64,000 bases of DNA. Origin: Pararobbsia silviterrae. Its GTDB lineage: Bacteria > Pseudomonadota > Gammaproteobacteria > Burkholderiales > Burkholderiaceae. Shown piece by piece: positions 56,814 to 64,000 of this stretch. The stretch is taken from positions 777,793 to 841,792 of the forward strand of contig NZ_RBZU01000001.1 of the NCBI RefSeq assembly GCF_003628125.1. The letters are read 5' to 3'. The translations under genes and the position numbers were made by a program. Position 1 is the stretch's first letter. Each line of letters opens with the position of its first letter. The notes below the pieces were generated by a model. It saw only the letters and a list, made by a program, of their open reading frames with translations. It was not told the origin of the DNA and did not search any database.

Positions 56814-57195
56814 TTCGGCGCGGTTTATCGTGGTCGGCGGGACGAGCGCGGTGTTTTATTTCGTCCTGACGTTCGCGTTTCAGCGTGCCGCCGGGATGAG
56901 TGCAACGGTGGCGAGCGGGGTGGCGTACGTGATCAGTTTCGTGGTCACGTATCTGACGCACAAGCGTTTCACGTTCCGGAGCACGTCGGGCCATGGCCGC
57001 GCGTTGCCGCGTTACGCGCTGGCGCAGGCGATTGCGGTGATGCTGACGATGGGGCTCGTGCATCTCGGCACGCAGGTCCTCAAGATGCAGTCGGAGGCAT
57101 TGATCTCGCTGGGCGCCACGATCGTGGCGTCGGGTTCGAGTTATGTGCTCTCGTCGAAATGGGCATTCGCGAACGCGAAGGAAGATGTCGCGTAG
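56767..57195 (+). CDS. GtrA-family membrane protein (polyprenyl-linked sugar flippase)
   Basis: A 142-residue protein with four transmembrane helices, the GtrA/DPMS fold. DSARFIVVGGTSAVFYFVLTFAF (helix 1), GVAYVISFVVTYLTHKRFTF (helix 2 with the family-typical N/TxxxNRxxTF-like pattern), then QAIAVMLTMGLVHLG and IVASGSSYVLSSKWAF (helices 3 and 4) are present. GtrA proteins are thought to flip polyprenyl-phosphate-sugars. The ATG lies inside the GT2 gene, so production of the two is coupled. A Rho-independent terminator follows. Confidence 0.9.
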   Translation: MSNINWFLQHRLLQHDSARFIVVGGTSAVFYFVLTFAFQRAAGMSATVASGVAYVISFVVTYLTHKRFTFRSTSGHGRALPRYALAQAIAVMLTMGLVHLGTQVLKMQSEALISLGATIVASGSSYVLSSKWAFANAKEDVA

Positions 57196-57221
57196 ACGAT
57201 TTTCTCGGAAGTACTGTATCG

Positions 57222-57259
57222 AAACGCCGCCGGACCTTCAGGGTTCGCGCGGCGTTTTT
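57222..57259 (+). terminator. Rho-independent terminator of the GT2-gtrA operon
   Basis: AACGCCGC and GCGGCGTT form the base of a hairpin followed by TTTTT-type tail (five Ts including the stem end). It lies 27 bp after the gtrA-like stop codon. Confidence 0.85.
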
Positions 57260-57390
57260 GCTTGCTGGGCGGCGGTTGGAATGCGGGGTTCGCCCTGAAA
57301 TGACGTGGCCGCCGGTGATGTGCATACCGCGTGCAGCGTTCGCGTCCGTACCGCGCGCAAGGTTCTTGAGCCCCGATCCACGCCTCCCCC

Positions 57391-57419
57391 TTGAAAACCC
57401 CCGACCCCGTCCCTATACT
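57391..57419 (+). promoter_or_regulatory. groES: Sigma-70 type promoter of groESL
   Basis: TTGAAA at 57391-57396 and TATACT at 57414-57419 are spaced by exactly 17 bp. The -10 element abuts the CIRCE palindrome, so HrcA bound there would block initiation. I do not see a well-spaced sigma-32 -10 element. Confidence 0.75.
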
Positions 57420-57445
57420 TAGCACTCGTTGGCCGCGAGTGCTAA
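57419..57445. promoter_or_regulatory. CIRCE operator (HrcA site)
   Basis: TTAGCACTC and GAGTGCTAA are perfect inverted repeats separated by 9 bp, identical to the CIRCE consensus. It is the binding site of the heat-shock repressor HrcA. Confidence 0.97.
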
Positions 57446-57524
57446 CACACCCGGTTCCGGCGGGGCGGCCATGCCGACCTGCCCAATCAAAGCGTTTCTG
57501 TTTCGAACTCAAAGAGGAGTGTGT

Positions 57525-57815
57525 ATGAACCTTCGTCCGTTGCACGATCGCGTCATCGTCAAGCGCCTGGACCAAGAAACGAAGACCGCCTCGGGCATCG
57601 TTATTCCCGAAGCCGCAGCCGAAAAGCCGGATCAAGGCGAAGTCCTGGCCATCGGCCCGGGCAAGCGCGATGACAAGGGCGCTCCCATCGCGCTCGACGT
57701 CAAGGTCGGCGACAAGGTCCTGTTCGGCAAGTACGCCGGCCAGACCGTCAAGGTCGACGGCAACGAACTGCTCGTGATGCGCGAAGAAGACATCATGGCC
57801 GTCGTCACCAAGTAA
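57525..57815 (+). CDS. groES: Co-chaperonin GroES
   Basis: The 10-kDa lid of the GroEL chamber, 96 residues. [31 protein letters not shown] contains the N-terminal strand and the mobile loop (GIVIP) that docks on Gro[37 protein letters not shown] closes the chain in the usual way. GAGGAG precedes the ATG. It is the first gene of the CIRCE-controlled groESL operon, 99 bp before groEL. Confidence 0.98.
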   Translation: MNLRPLHDRVIVKRLDQETKTASGIVIPEAAAEKPDQGEVLAIGPGKRDDKGAPIALDVKVGDKVLFGKYAGQTVKVDGNELLVMREEDIMAVVTK

Positions 57816-57866
57816 GCGTCCCCCGCTACTGGTGTAGAAGGTTAATAAGCCTGGTGTCCGACGTAA

Positions 57867-59555
<1,689 letters not shown>

Positions 59556-59580
59556 TTGGCCTAGCGCCGATTCACGGTCC

Positions 59581-59602
59581 CGAGGCGGTGCAAGCCGCCT
59601 CG
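59581..59602 (+). terminator. Hairpin after groEL
   Basis: CGAGGCGG and CCGCCTCG pair over 8 bp with a 6-nt loop, 25 bp after the groEL stop codon. No T-run follows; the better terminator lies at 59719. Confidence 0.45.
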
Positions 59603-59718
59603 ACCTGTGCAGCATTTCCGCGGTATATCGACACCCGGCGACGGGCGTCGATTGTCGCGACTCCGTCGGTTTGAATGGGTCGTGCCCCGATCGGGGTTAT
59701 CGATTCGACCGATGTGAG

Positions 59719-59756
59719 AAGGCCGAGTCCTGTTTCGAACAGGGCTCGGCCTTTTT
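59719..59756 (+). terminator. Rho-independent terminator downstream of groEL
   Basis: AAGGCCGAG and CTCGGCCTT form a long stem continued by CCTGTT/AACAGG after one T-G mismatch, with a TCG loop and a T5 tail. It lies 163 bp after groEL and insulates it from the toxin-antitoxin-like genes. Confidence 0.88.
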
Positions 59757-59808
59757 CGTTTGTGGGCGGCGGTTGGATGATCGGTTCTTGCGTTGCTGCC
59801 TAATGGGA

Positions 59809-59827
59809 ACCCATAATAATTATGGGT
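59809..59827. promoter_or_regulatory. 19-bp palindrome covering the start of the DUF4258 gene
   Basis: ACCCATAATAATTATGGGT is a perfect 9-bp inverted repeat around one central base. Its right arm contains the first possible start codon (59822) and it ends just before the second ATG (59828). An overlapping shorter palindrome, ATGGG-AA-CCCAT, occupies 59803-59814, giving three equally shaped half-sites. This is a likely autoregulatory operator. Confidence 0.7.
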
Positions 59828-60145
59828 ATGTCCTCAGATCCCATCCCATTCAAGCTTTGCGACGCGACGATGCTGCGCTTAGTGCGCGAGGCCGCGCGGG
59901 ATTCGGGACGTGTGTTCGTCGTGGCCCATGCCAAACGACGCATGCGCGAAAGACAGATCACGCTGACACAGGTGCTCGATTGTCTGAGACGAGGGTCGAT
60001 CTGCGAGCCCGCGTGCGTGAATATCCACGGGCATTGGCAGTGCACGCTGGCGCGTAGACATGCGGGCGACGACATCCGTGTGGCGACGGTGCTCGAGCGC
60101 CGCGATGACGCGGGACAGTGGGTCATTGTCGTAACGGTCTTTTGA
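59822..60145 (+). CDS. DUF4258 protein, probable toxin of a toxin-antitoxin pair
   Basis: A 107-residue basic protein. The DUF4258 core reads VFVVAHAKRRMRERQITLTQVLDCLRRGSI, then VNIHGHWQCTLARRHAGDDIRVATVLE. This small RelE/MqsR-like fold is found in mRNA-interferase-type toxins and their relatives. It is followed after 16 bp by a helix-turn-helix gene, the typical toxin-first layout of mqsRA-like modules. Two ATGs are possible, at 59822 inside the palindrome and at 59828; neither has a good ribosome-binding site, so translation may start on a leaderless or near-leaderless mRNA. Confidence 0.8.
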   Translation: MGMSSDPIPFKLCDATMLRLVREAARDSGRVFVVAHAKRRMRERQITLTQVLDCLRRGSICEPACVNIHGHWQCTLARRHAGDDIRVATVLERRDDAGQWVIVVTVF

Positions 60146-60161
60146 GGGTGAGGAACCCATC

Positions 60162-60596
60162 ATGTATCACTACACGGAAACCGGCCTGCACAACGTCTGG
60201 TTGGCCAACGGGTATCGCGAGATCGACACCGCGTACGGAAAGGCCGTCTCGATCGAAGATGCCGACGGACTGCATCTCGCGATCGGCCGCGCGATCGCGC
60301 ACAAAAGCCGGCTCACGGAGCGCGAATTCCGCTTTCTGCGCAAGGAACTCGACTTGTCCCAGCATCGCGCCGCGGACCTGCTCGGTACGACCGAGCAGAC
60401 CGTGGCGTTGTGGGAGCGGCGCGGCAAGATTCCCAAGACCGCGGACCGGATGTTTCGCGCGATCTATCTCGAGACGATCGACGGCAATGTGAAGCTCAAG
60501 GAGCTCATCGAACGGATCGCCGATCTCGACCGCCGCGACGACGACAAGATGATCTTCGAAGATACCGACGCAGGGTGGTTACCCAAGGCCGCCTAG
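60162..60596 (+). CDS. Helix-turn-helix protein, MqsA-like antitoxin
   Basis: A 144-residue protein with an N-terminal block YHYTETGLHNVWLANGYREIDTAYGKAVSIEDADGLH and a Cro/CI-type helix-turn-helix at about 50-85, LTEREFRFLRKELDLSQHRAADLLGTTEQTVALWERRG (motif ends LTEREF and ALWERRG). It lacks the paired CxxC zinc motifs of true MqsA. The C-terminal region is acidic. It probably neutralises the DUF4258 protein and binds the palindrome at 59809-59827. A good TGAGGG-type ribosome-binding site precedes it. Confidence 0.82.
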   Translation: MYHYTETGLHNVWLANGYREIDTAYGKAVSIEDADGLHLAIGRAIAHKSRLTEREFRFLRKELDLSQHRAADLLGTTEQTVALWERRGKIPKTADRMFRAIYLETIDGNVKLKELIERIADLDRRDDDKMIFEDTDAGWLPKAA

Positions 60597-60619
60597 CGTC
60601 GGCGCCGTCGGCGGGCTAG

Positions 60620-60745
60620 GCGGGCGTTCGTGCCCAAGCGGGCGTTGCCAGTGAGGCGGGTGTTGGCCACGAGGCAGGCGTTGGCAGCCGAGTCGGTGTC
60701 GGCCGTCGAGCGGGTGTTCGCAGCCGAACAAGCGTTCGCGGCAGC
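60620..60745. repeat. 18-bp degenerate tandem repeat, seven copies
   Basis: Seven consecutive 18-bp units begin with variants of GCGGGCGTT and end with variants of GCCGA. They are too diverged to be recent. In the plus frame from 60630 they would read as six-residue repeats such as RVLATR, QALAAE and RVFAAE, but no gene is supported. They lie beyond the thiD stop codon. Confidence 0.75.
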
Positions 60746-60790
60746 GGTGCGAACGCCGGGTCGACTATCGGGCGGGCGCCACGCGGCCGT

Positions 60791-61696
60791 TCAGTGCAGT
60801 GCGTCGCCGCTGCCGATGTCGCGGCTTCGCGCCGGGATGTCGGATTCCGGATCGGACGATTCCGCGTCTTCACCTTCGTTTTCACCCTTGAGCTCGTCGC
60901 CCTTGGCCCAGAAGAAACGGTCCGGCACGTAGCCGCCCATGCCCGGGCGAAACGCGCTGCGGCTCGCCTGGAACACGTATTCCTGGGCTTCCCGAACGGC
61001 TTCCGGGGCTTCGATCCCGTTCGCGAGCAGCGCCGTGATCGCCGCGGCCAACGTATCGTTCACGCCAAGCATCCGATTCGGACTGCGTTCCCACGCGTCC
61101 TGCCGAATCTGGCCGTCTTCGCCGTACAGCGTGTTGATGGCCTGTTGCGTCGTGCCGTCGATCGCGAGCACATATTCACACCCGTGCGACAGCAAATGGC
61201 TGATCGCGTCTTCCTGCGAGGGCGCTTCGGCATCCGGGTCGGGCTGCGCGAGCTGAAGGAGCGCCGACGCATCGGCGACAAGCAGGGTCGTCTGCGGCGC
61301 AAGCAATTCGGCGATCGACTCGCGCAGTTCGTCGGCCGACAGCACATGCTCGTCGTCCATCGTGAAATCGGGCGACAGGATCAGCGGCACGTCGTCGTAG
61401 TCGGCCACGACTTCGGCGATCGCGCTCGCGATCTCCGCGCGCAGCGTCGCCCCGACCTTGAATGCCGCGATCGGCATGTCTTCGAGCAGCATGCGCGCCT
61501 GATTCGCGACGGCGTCCGGGTCGAGCGCCGTGATTTCATCGGCGCTGGCCGAATCGCGCACGGCGTAGCCCGTCAGAACAGTCACACCGTGACAGCCCAT
61601 GCTCGCAAGGGTCAGCAGATCGGCCTGAATGCCGGAAGCGGATGTCGGATCGGACACGCCGAAGCAAAGCACGATCGGCGGGGAGTCGTTGGCCAT
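60791..61696 (-). CDS. thiD: ThiD-family phosphomethylpyrimidine kinase-like protein, divergent
   Basis: A 301-residue protein of the ribokinase superfamily closest to ThiD, which phosphorylates hydroxymethylpyrimidine for thiamine synthesis. IVLCFGVSDPTSASGIQADLLTLASMGCHGVTVLTGYAVRDS corresponds to the HMP-binding start, but the canonical SGGAGIQAD reads TSASGIQAD. VGATLRAEIASAIAEVV and LSPDFTMDDEHVLSADELRESI follow. The anion-hole motif normally GTGCTLSAAI reads LGVNDTLAAAI. A 30-residue acidic C-terminal tail is unusual. Kinase activity is therefore uncertain. Divergent from rubredoxin, as in other Burkholderiales. Confidence 0.82.
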   Translation of the reverse strand: MANDSPPIVLCFGVSDPTSASGIQADLLTLASMGCHGVTVLTGYAVRDSASADEITALDPDAVANQARMLLEDMPIAAFKVGATLRAEIASAIAEVVADYDDVPLILSPDFTMDDEHVLSADELRESIAELLAPQTTLLVADASALLQLAQPDPDAEAPSQEDAISHLLSHGCEYVLAIDGTTQQAINTLYGEDGQIRQDAWERSPNRMLGVNDTLAAAITALLANGIEAPEAVREAQEYVFQASRSAFRPGMGGYVPDRFFWAKGDELKGENEGEDAESSDPESDIPARSRDIGSGDALH

Positions 61697-61961
61697 GTGG
61701 AGTGCGTTTCGAATCAAAGGAAGGCCAGGGTTCCGCGGGAAGCGCCGCTAGGCAGCCCTCCGGCAAAACGGTAACATCAAGCCTTCGCATTGTAGCGGAT
61801 CGGCTCAGGCCGACAGCCCACAATAATTGCCTGGCGGCGCGGCCTGTTCGAGCGTGTGCGGAGACCTGATCGACGCCTGGCTCGGCCTCGCGCTGCCCGG
61901 TTTGAACGCGTCGGACCGGCCTCGGGCCGACCCGGCGCGCCTTTAGGACGCGACGACGGGA

Positions 61962-62132
61962 ATGGAATACAAAAGCTGGATGTGCCTGATCTGCGGCTGG
62001 ATCTACGACGAAGAAGCCGGCCTGCCGGACGAGGGCATTGCGCCCGGCACGCGCTGGGAAGACGTCCCGGTCAACTGGACGTGTCCCGAGTGCGGCGCCC
62101 GCAAGGAAGATTTCGAGATGGTCCAGATCTGA
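61962..62132 (+). CDS. rubA: Rubredoxin
   Basis: A 56-residue iron-sulfur electron carrier. MEYKSWMCLICGWIYDEEAG carries the first CxxC pair (Cys8, Cys11) and WTCPECGARKEDFEMVQI the second (Cys41, Cys44), together binding one iron. GLPDEGIAPGTRWEDVP is the conserved middle. Rubredoxins of this type pass electrons to alkane hydroxylases or to oxidative-stress reductases. It is short and easily overlooked; a weak GACGGGA site precedes the ATG. The next gene starts 38 bp later on the same strand. Confidence 0.96.
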   Translation: MEYKSWMCLICGWIYDEEAGLPDEGIAPGTRWEDVPVNWTCPECGARKEDFEMVQI

Positions 62133-62169
62133 CCGAATCGCACTCACCGGCGCACGGCTGCCCACGCGG

Positions 62170-63528
62170 ATGGATGCTTCCTCGATTCGACTCGAAATAG
62201 GCTTCAATCCGCACGGCGGCGCGCTGCCGGATGCCGAGCAGGCGCTCGCGGACGCACGCGCCGCGGTGCGCGCGGGCACCGACCCGTTCAGCGGCGTTCA
62301 CCGCGCCGCAGCAGCGTTTCGAACGGCCGGCTGGATGGCCGCCGTCTTGTTCACCGAAGCGATCGACGCGTGTACGCCGATCGCGCATATCCAGACCCCT
62401 GTCTACGACAACGCGCTCTATGCGCTGTCCTATGCCGTCTCGATGCGCAACCTGCGTGCGCTGACGCGTTCCCCGAGTCTGTTCGAATGCTATCGCGCGT
62501 TGCGTATCGCAGCGGAAGGCGAAGGCGTTCACGTCGGCTACGAAACGTTCGCGATGGCGGGGCGGATCGTGCCGAACGCGACGCTCGCGCGCATTCCCGA
62601 GCGCGACCTCGGCGCGGTCCGTGAACGGTACGAGACGGCGCTGCTCGGCGCGTTGCGCGGCGGCGTCGAGCCGCTCGTGCGCGAGTCCGCGCTCGTCGAA
62701 CTCGAATGGTGCGCGTCGGCGCTGGCGGGTCCCGAGCCGCTCGACATGTGGCGTCTCGCGGGGGCGTGCTTGCGCGTCTTGCGCGAGCGCGGCATGCAGT
62801 TGTCCGACGATCGCCGGCTGCTCGCAGGCTTCAATATGCTGCTCGCCGATCAAGCCGCAGGCGCGACGCGGGCGCCGCGCGAGCTCGTGCGTAGCGCGGT
62901 CGCCTTGCTCTGGCGCGCCTCGTCGCCGCCTTCGGGCAACGCGGCGACGCGCGCCGAATACGACGCGTTGCTGCGCGACTACGGCGTGTGCGTCGGCCAG
63001 CCCGCCTCTCCCGTCGATACGCCTGAAACGCTCTGGGAAGAGGCTGCGGCGCGCGACGAAGTCCGCTCGCGGATCGCGCGCGGACTGACGGGCGACGCGC
63101 TCGAAGTGGACAGGACGCGGTATATTGGCCCACTTGTCGTGGCTGCCGGGGCCTACGAGGATTTCCTCGCGACCGCGGACGCATCGATGGTGTCGCTCAG
63201 TGACGCGGGGCGCTTGTCGTCGCCGAGTTCCGCCGATGCCGCGCACGCGTCGGAGGCCGCGTTCCGGATGGCGGCGGCCTCGGCCGCGCTGGGCCTGGGT
63301 CAGGTCGGCTTGCTGGCCGACGCGCTGGCCCTCGTTTGGCGCATGCGCGCACGCGCCGTCGCGGGCGCGCGGATGTCGAGCGTGTCGGGTGTGTCATCGC
63401 GTGCCGGGGATGCCGCGTTGTCGCAGGGTACGGACGCGTTACGCGGCGCATTGCTGCGGATTGCGGCCGGCATTCCGCCGCTGCCGCTCGATCAGGCCAT
63501 CGCGAAGCTCGGCGAGCTGATCGATTGA
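62170..63528 (+). CDS. Uncharacterised protein, weakly FimL/ChpA-N-terminal-like
   Basis: I do not recognise this 452-residue protein with confidence. It is predicted to be all-helical and cytoplasmic, without a signal peptide or membrane segment. It opens with a region FSGVHRAAAAFRTAGWMAAVLFTEAIDACTP and repeats similar helical units (AGACLRVLRERGMQLSDDRRLLAGFNMLLAD, DALALVWRMRARAVAG). This recalls the non-phosphorylatable Hpt-like N-terminal parts of FimL/ChpA/PilL, which act in type IV pilus chemosensory signalling. In Ralstonia and Burkholderia pil-chp genes often follow rubredoxin, which fits. Start chosen at MDASSIRLEIGFNPHGG. Confidence 0.65.
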   Translation: MDASSIRLEIGFNPHGGALPDAEQALADARAAVRAGTDPFSGVHRAAAAFRTAGWMAAVLFTEAIDACTPIAHIQTPVYDNALYALSYAVSMRNLRALTRSPSLFECYRALRIAAEGEGVHVGYETFAMAGRIVPNATLARIPERDLGAVRERYETALLGALRGGVEPLVRESALVELEWCASALAGPEPLDMWRLAGACLRVLRERGMQLSDDRRLLAGFNMLLADQAAGATRAPRELVRSAVALLWRASSPPSGNAATRAEYDALLRDYGVCVGQPASPVDTPETLWEEAAARDEVRSRIARGLTGDALEVDRTRYIGPLVVAAGAYEDFLATADASMVSLSDAGRLSSPSSADAAHASEAAFRMAAASAALGLGQVGLLADALALVWRMRARAVAGARMSSVSGVSSRAGDAALSQGTDALRGALLRIAAGIPPLPLDQAIAKLGELID

Positions 63529-63631
63529 CATCCGTAACACGCCTGTTCGATTCGACCTGGGGGCTGCATGGGCGACGACAGGACAAGCATCACACGGTCG
63601 TACCGAACCACCGCATGAGACGAGAGACCCA

Positions 63632-64000
63632 ATGCAGTCAGGCGATAGCAGCAGCGTAGCGAATATGGATTCGATGGGCGTCAAGCTCATCGACTTTTTC
63701 GACGTCACTCCGACGTCGTTATGGCTCGAAGACTACAGCGAGCTGCGGGCGCTGTTCGACCGCTGGCGCGCGCAAGGCGTCTCCGATCTGCGGCGCTACC
63801 TCGAGGACGATACGCGGCGCGTCGCCGAATGCTCGGCGTGCATCCGCGTGCTCAAGGTCAATCAACACACGCTCGATCTCTACTCGGCCAAATCGTACGA
63901 CGAGCTCGTTTCGCGCCTCGACCACGTGCTGCGCGACGATATGCTCGAAGCGCATGTCGACGAACTCGTCCAGATGTGGGAAGGCGGGACCACATTCGAG
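63632..64000 (+). CDS. PAS-domain sensor protein, N-terminal part (runs off the window)
   Basis: The frame is open from the ATG to the window edge, 123 codons. The sequence reads GVKLIDFFDVTPTSLWLEDYSELRALFDRWRAQGVSDLRRYL in its first part, then RVAECSACIRVLKVNQHTLDLYSAKSYDELVSRL and RDDMLEAHVDELVQMWEG (cited by segments). This is the distinctive PAS/sensory-box start of diguanylate cyclase or sensor-kinase proteins in Burkholderiales, with the WLEDYS and ECxxCIRVLxVN motifs. The output domain is outside the window. GAGAG precedes the ATG. Confidence 0.7.
   Translation, partial: MQSGDSSSVANMDSMGVKLIDFFDVTPTSLWLEDYSELRALFDRWRAQGVSDLRRYLEDDTRRVAECSACIRVLKVNQHTLDLYSAKSYDELVSRLDHVLRDDMLEAHVDELVQMWEGGTTFE

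Larger units (their letters stand above)
57196..57524. other. Control region between gtrA-like gene and groES
   Basis: This 329-bp gap contains the gtrA terminator (57222-57259), a sigma-70-like promoter (57391-57419), the CIRCE element (57419-57445) and the groES leader. No gene is seen. Confidence 0.75.

Noticed and set aside
57385..57412. Sigma-32 promoter for groES based on CTTGAAA and CCCCGT
   Set aside because: The spacing between the two elements is only about 8 bp, too short for sigma-32. The TTGAAA-17-TATACT sigma-70 reading fits exactly.
59803..59827. Phage attachment site or origin suggested by the AT-rich palindrome
   Set aside because: No integrase, tRNA end or duplicated copy is in the window. 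Its position on the start codon fits a toxin-antitoxin operator better.
60630..60932. Plus-strand frame with six-residue repeats
   Set aside because: The repeats arise from the 18-bp array, and the remainder is antisense to the C-terminus of the ThiD-like gene.

Overview
The window is GC-rich (roughly two thirds G+C by eye) chromosomal DNA from a member of the Burkholderiaceae in the broad sense. The case rests on gene content and order: a hutC-U-D-I-F histidine block, a BpeR/BpeAB-OprB type RND pump, a Gram-negative general porin ending in Phe, PXPV-repeat periplasmic proteins, a two-component system followed by a DegP/MucD protease, and thiD beside a rubredoxin gene. I see no rRNA, tRNA, insertion sequence or CRISPR array, and I cannot name the species.

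Layout. 1-4502: histidine degradation operon (minus strand) with a HutC-type operator upstream; hutH is not where it would be expected. 5042-10648: PBP4-type DacB, then a QseB/PmrA-QseC type two-component system and a DegP-like protease whose promoter carries a PmrA-type box. 10879-18479: a small exported protein, then the TetR-controlled RND efflux operon with an AcrR-like operator. 18667-19715: a Fic-domain / helix-turn-helix pair of the mobile mystery protein B/A type. 20061-22899: zinc/manganese ABC importer. 23145-29588: PfkB sugar kinase, AGE-family epimerase/isomerase, lone BMP-family binding protein, degenerate EAL protein and MFS exporter. 30116-41290: orphan NarL/FixJ-type regulator, two small periplasmic proteins, glycogen phosphorylase, S1/P1 nuclease, GST, isochorismatase-type hydrolase with divergent TetR, and a chemoreceptor. 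41533-47688: RF3, a methyltransferase, a YgjP-type metalloprotein, free-methionine-R-sulfoxide reductase, the major porin and a second PXPV protein.

The least explained part is 48265-57195. Three tandem paralogous polytopic membrane proteins, each with a four-cysteine C-terminal domain, are followed by a DUF2239 gene whose start codon abuts a perfect 12-bp inverted repeat, by a 9 x 8-bp tandem array, and by a GT2 polyprenyl-phosphate glycosyltransferase overlapping a GtrA-type flippase gene. This looks like a Gtr-like three-component glycosylation system with a triplicated third component. It is my main candidate for an undescribed system.

57419-64000: CIRCE-controlled groESL, a DUF4258/HTH toxin-antitoxin-like pair with a palindrome covering the start codon, a divergent ThiD, rubredoxin, an uncharacterised protein and the start of a PAS-domain sensor that runs off the edge. 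Across the window, intergenic DNA carries at least six unrelated short tandem repeats with units of 8, 10, 12, 12, 14 and 18 bp, which is itself a notable trait of this genome.
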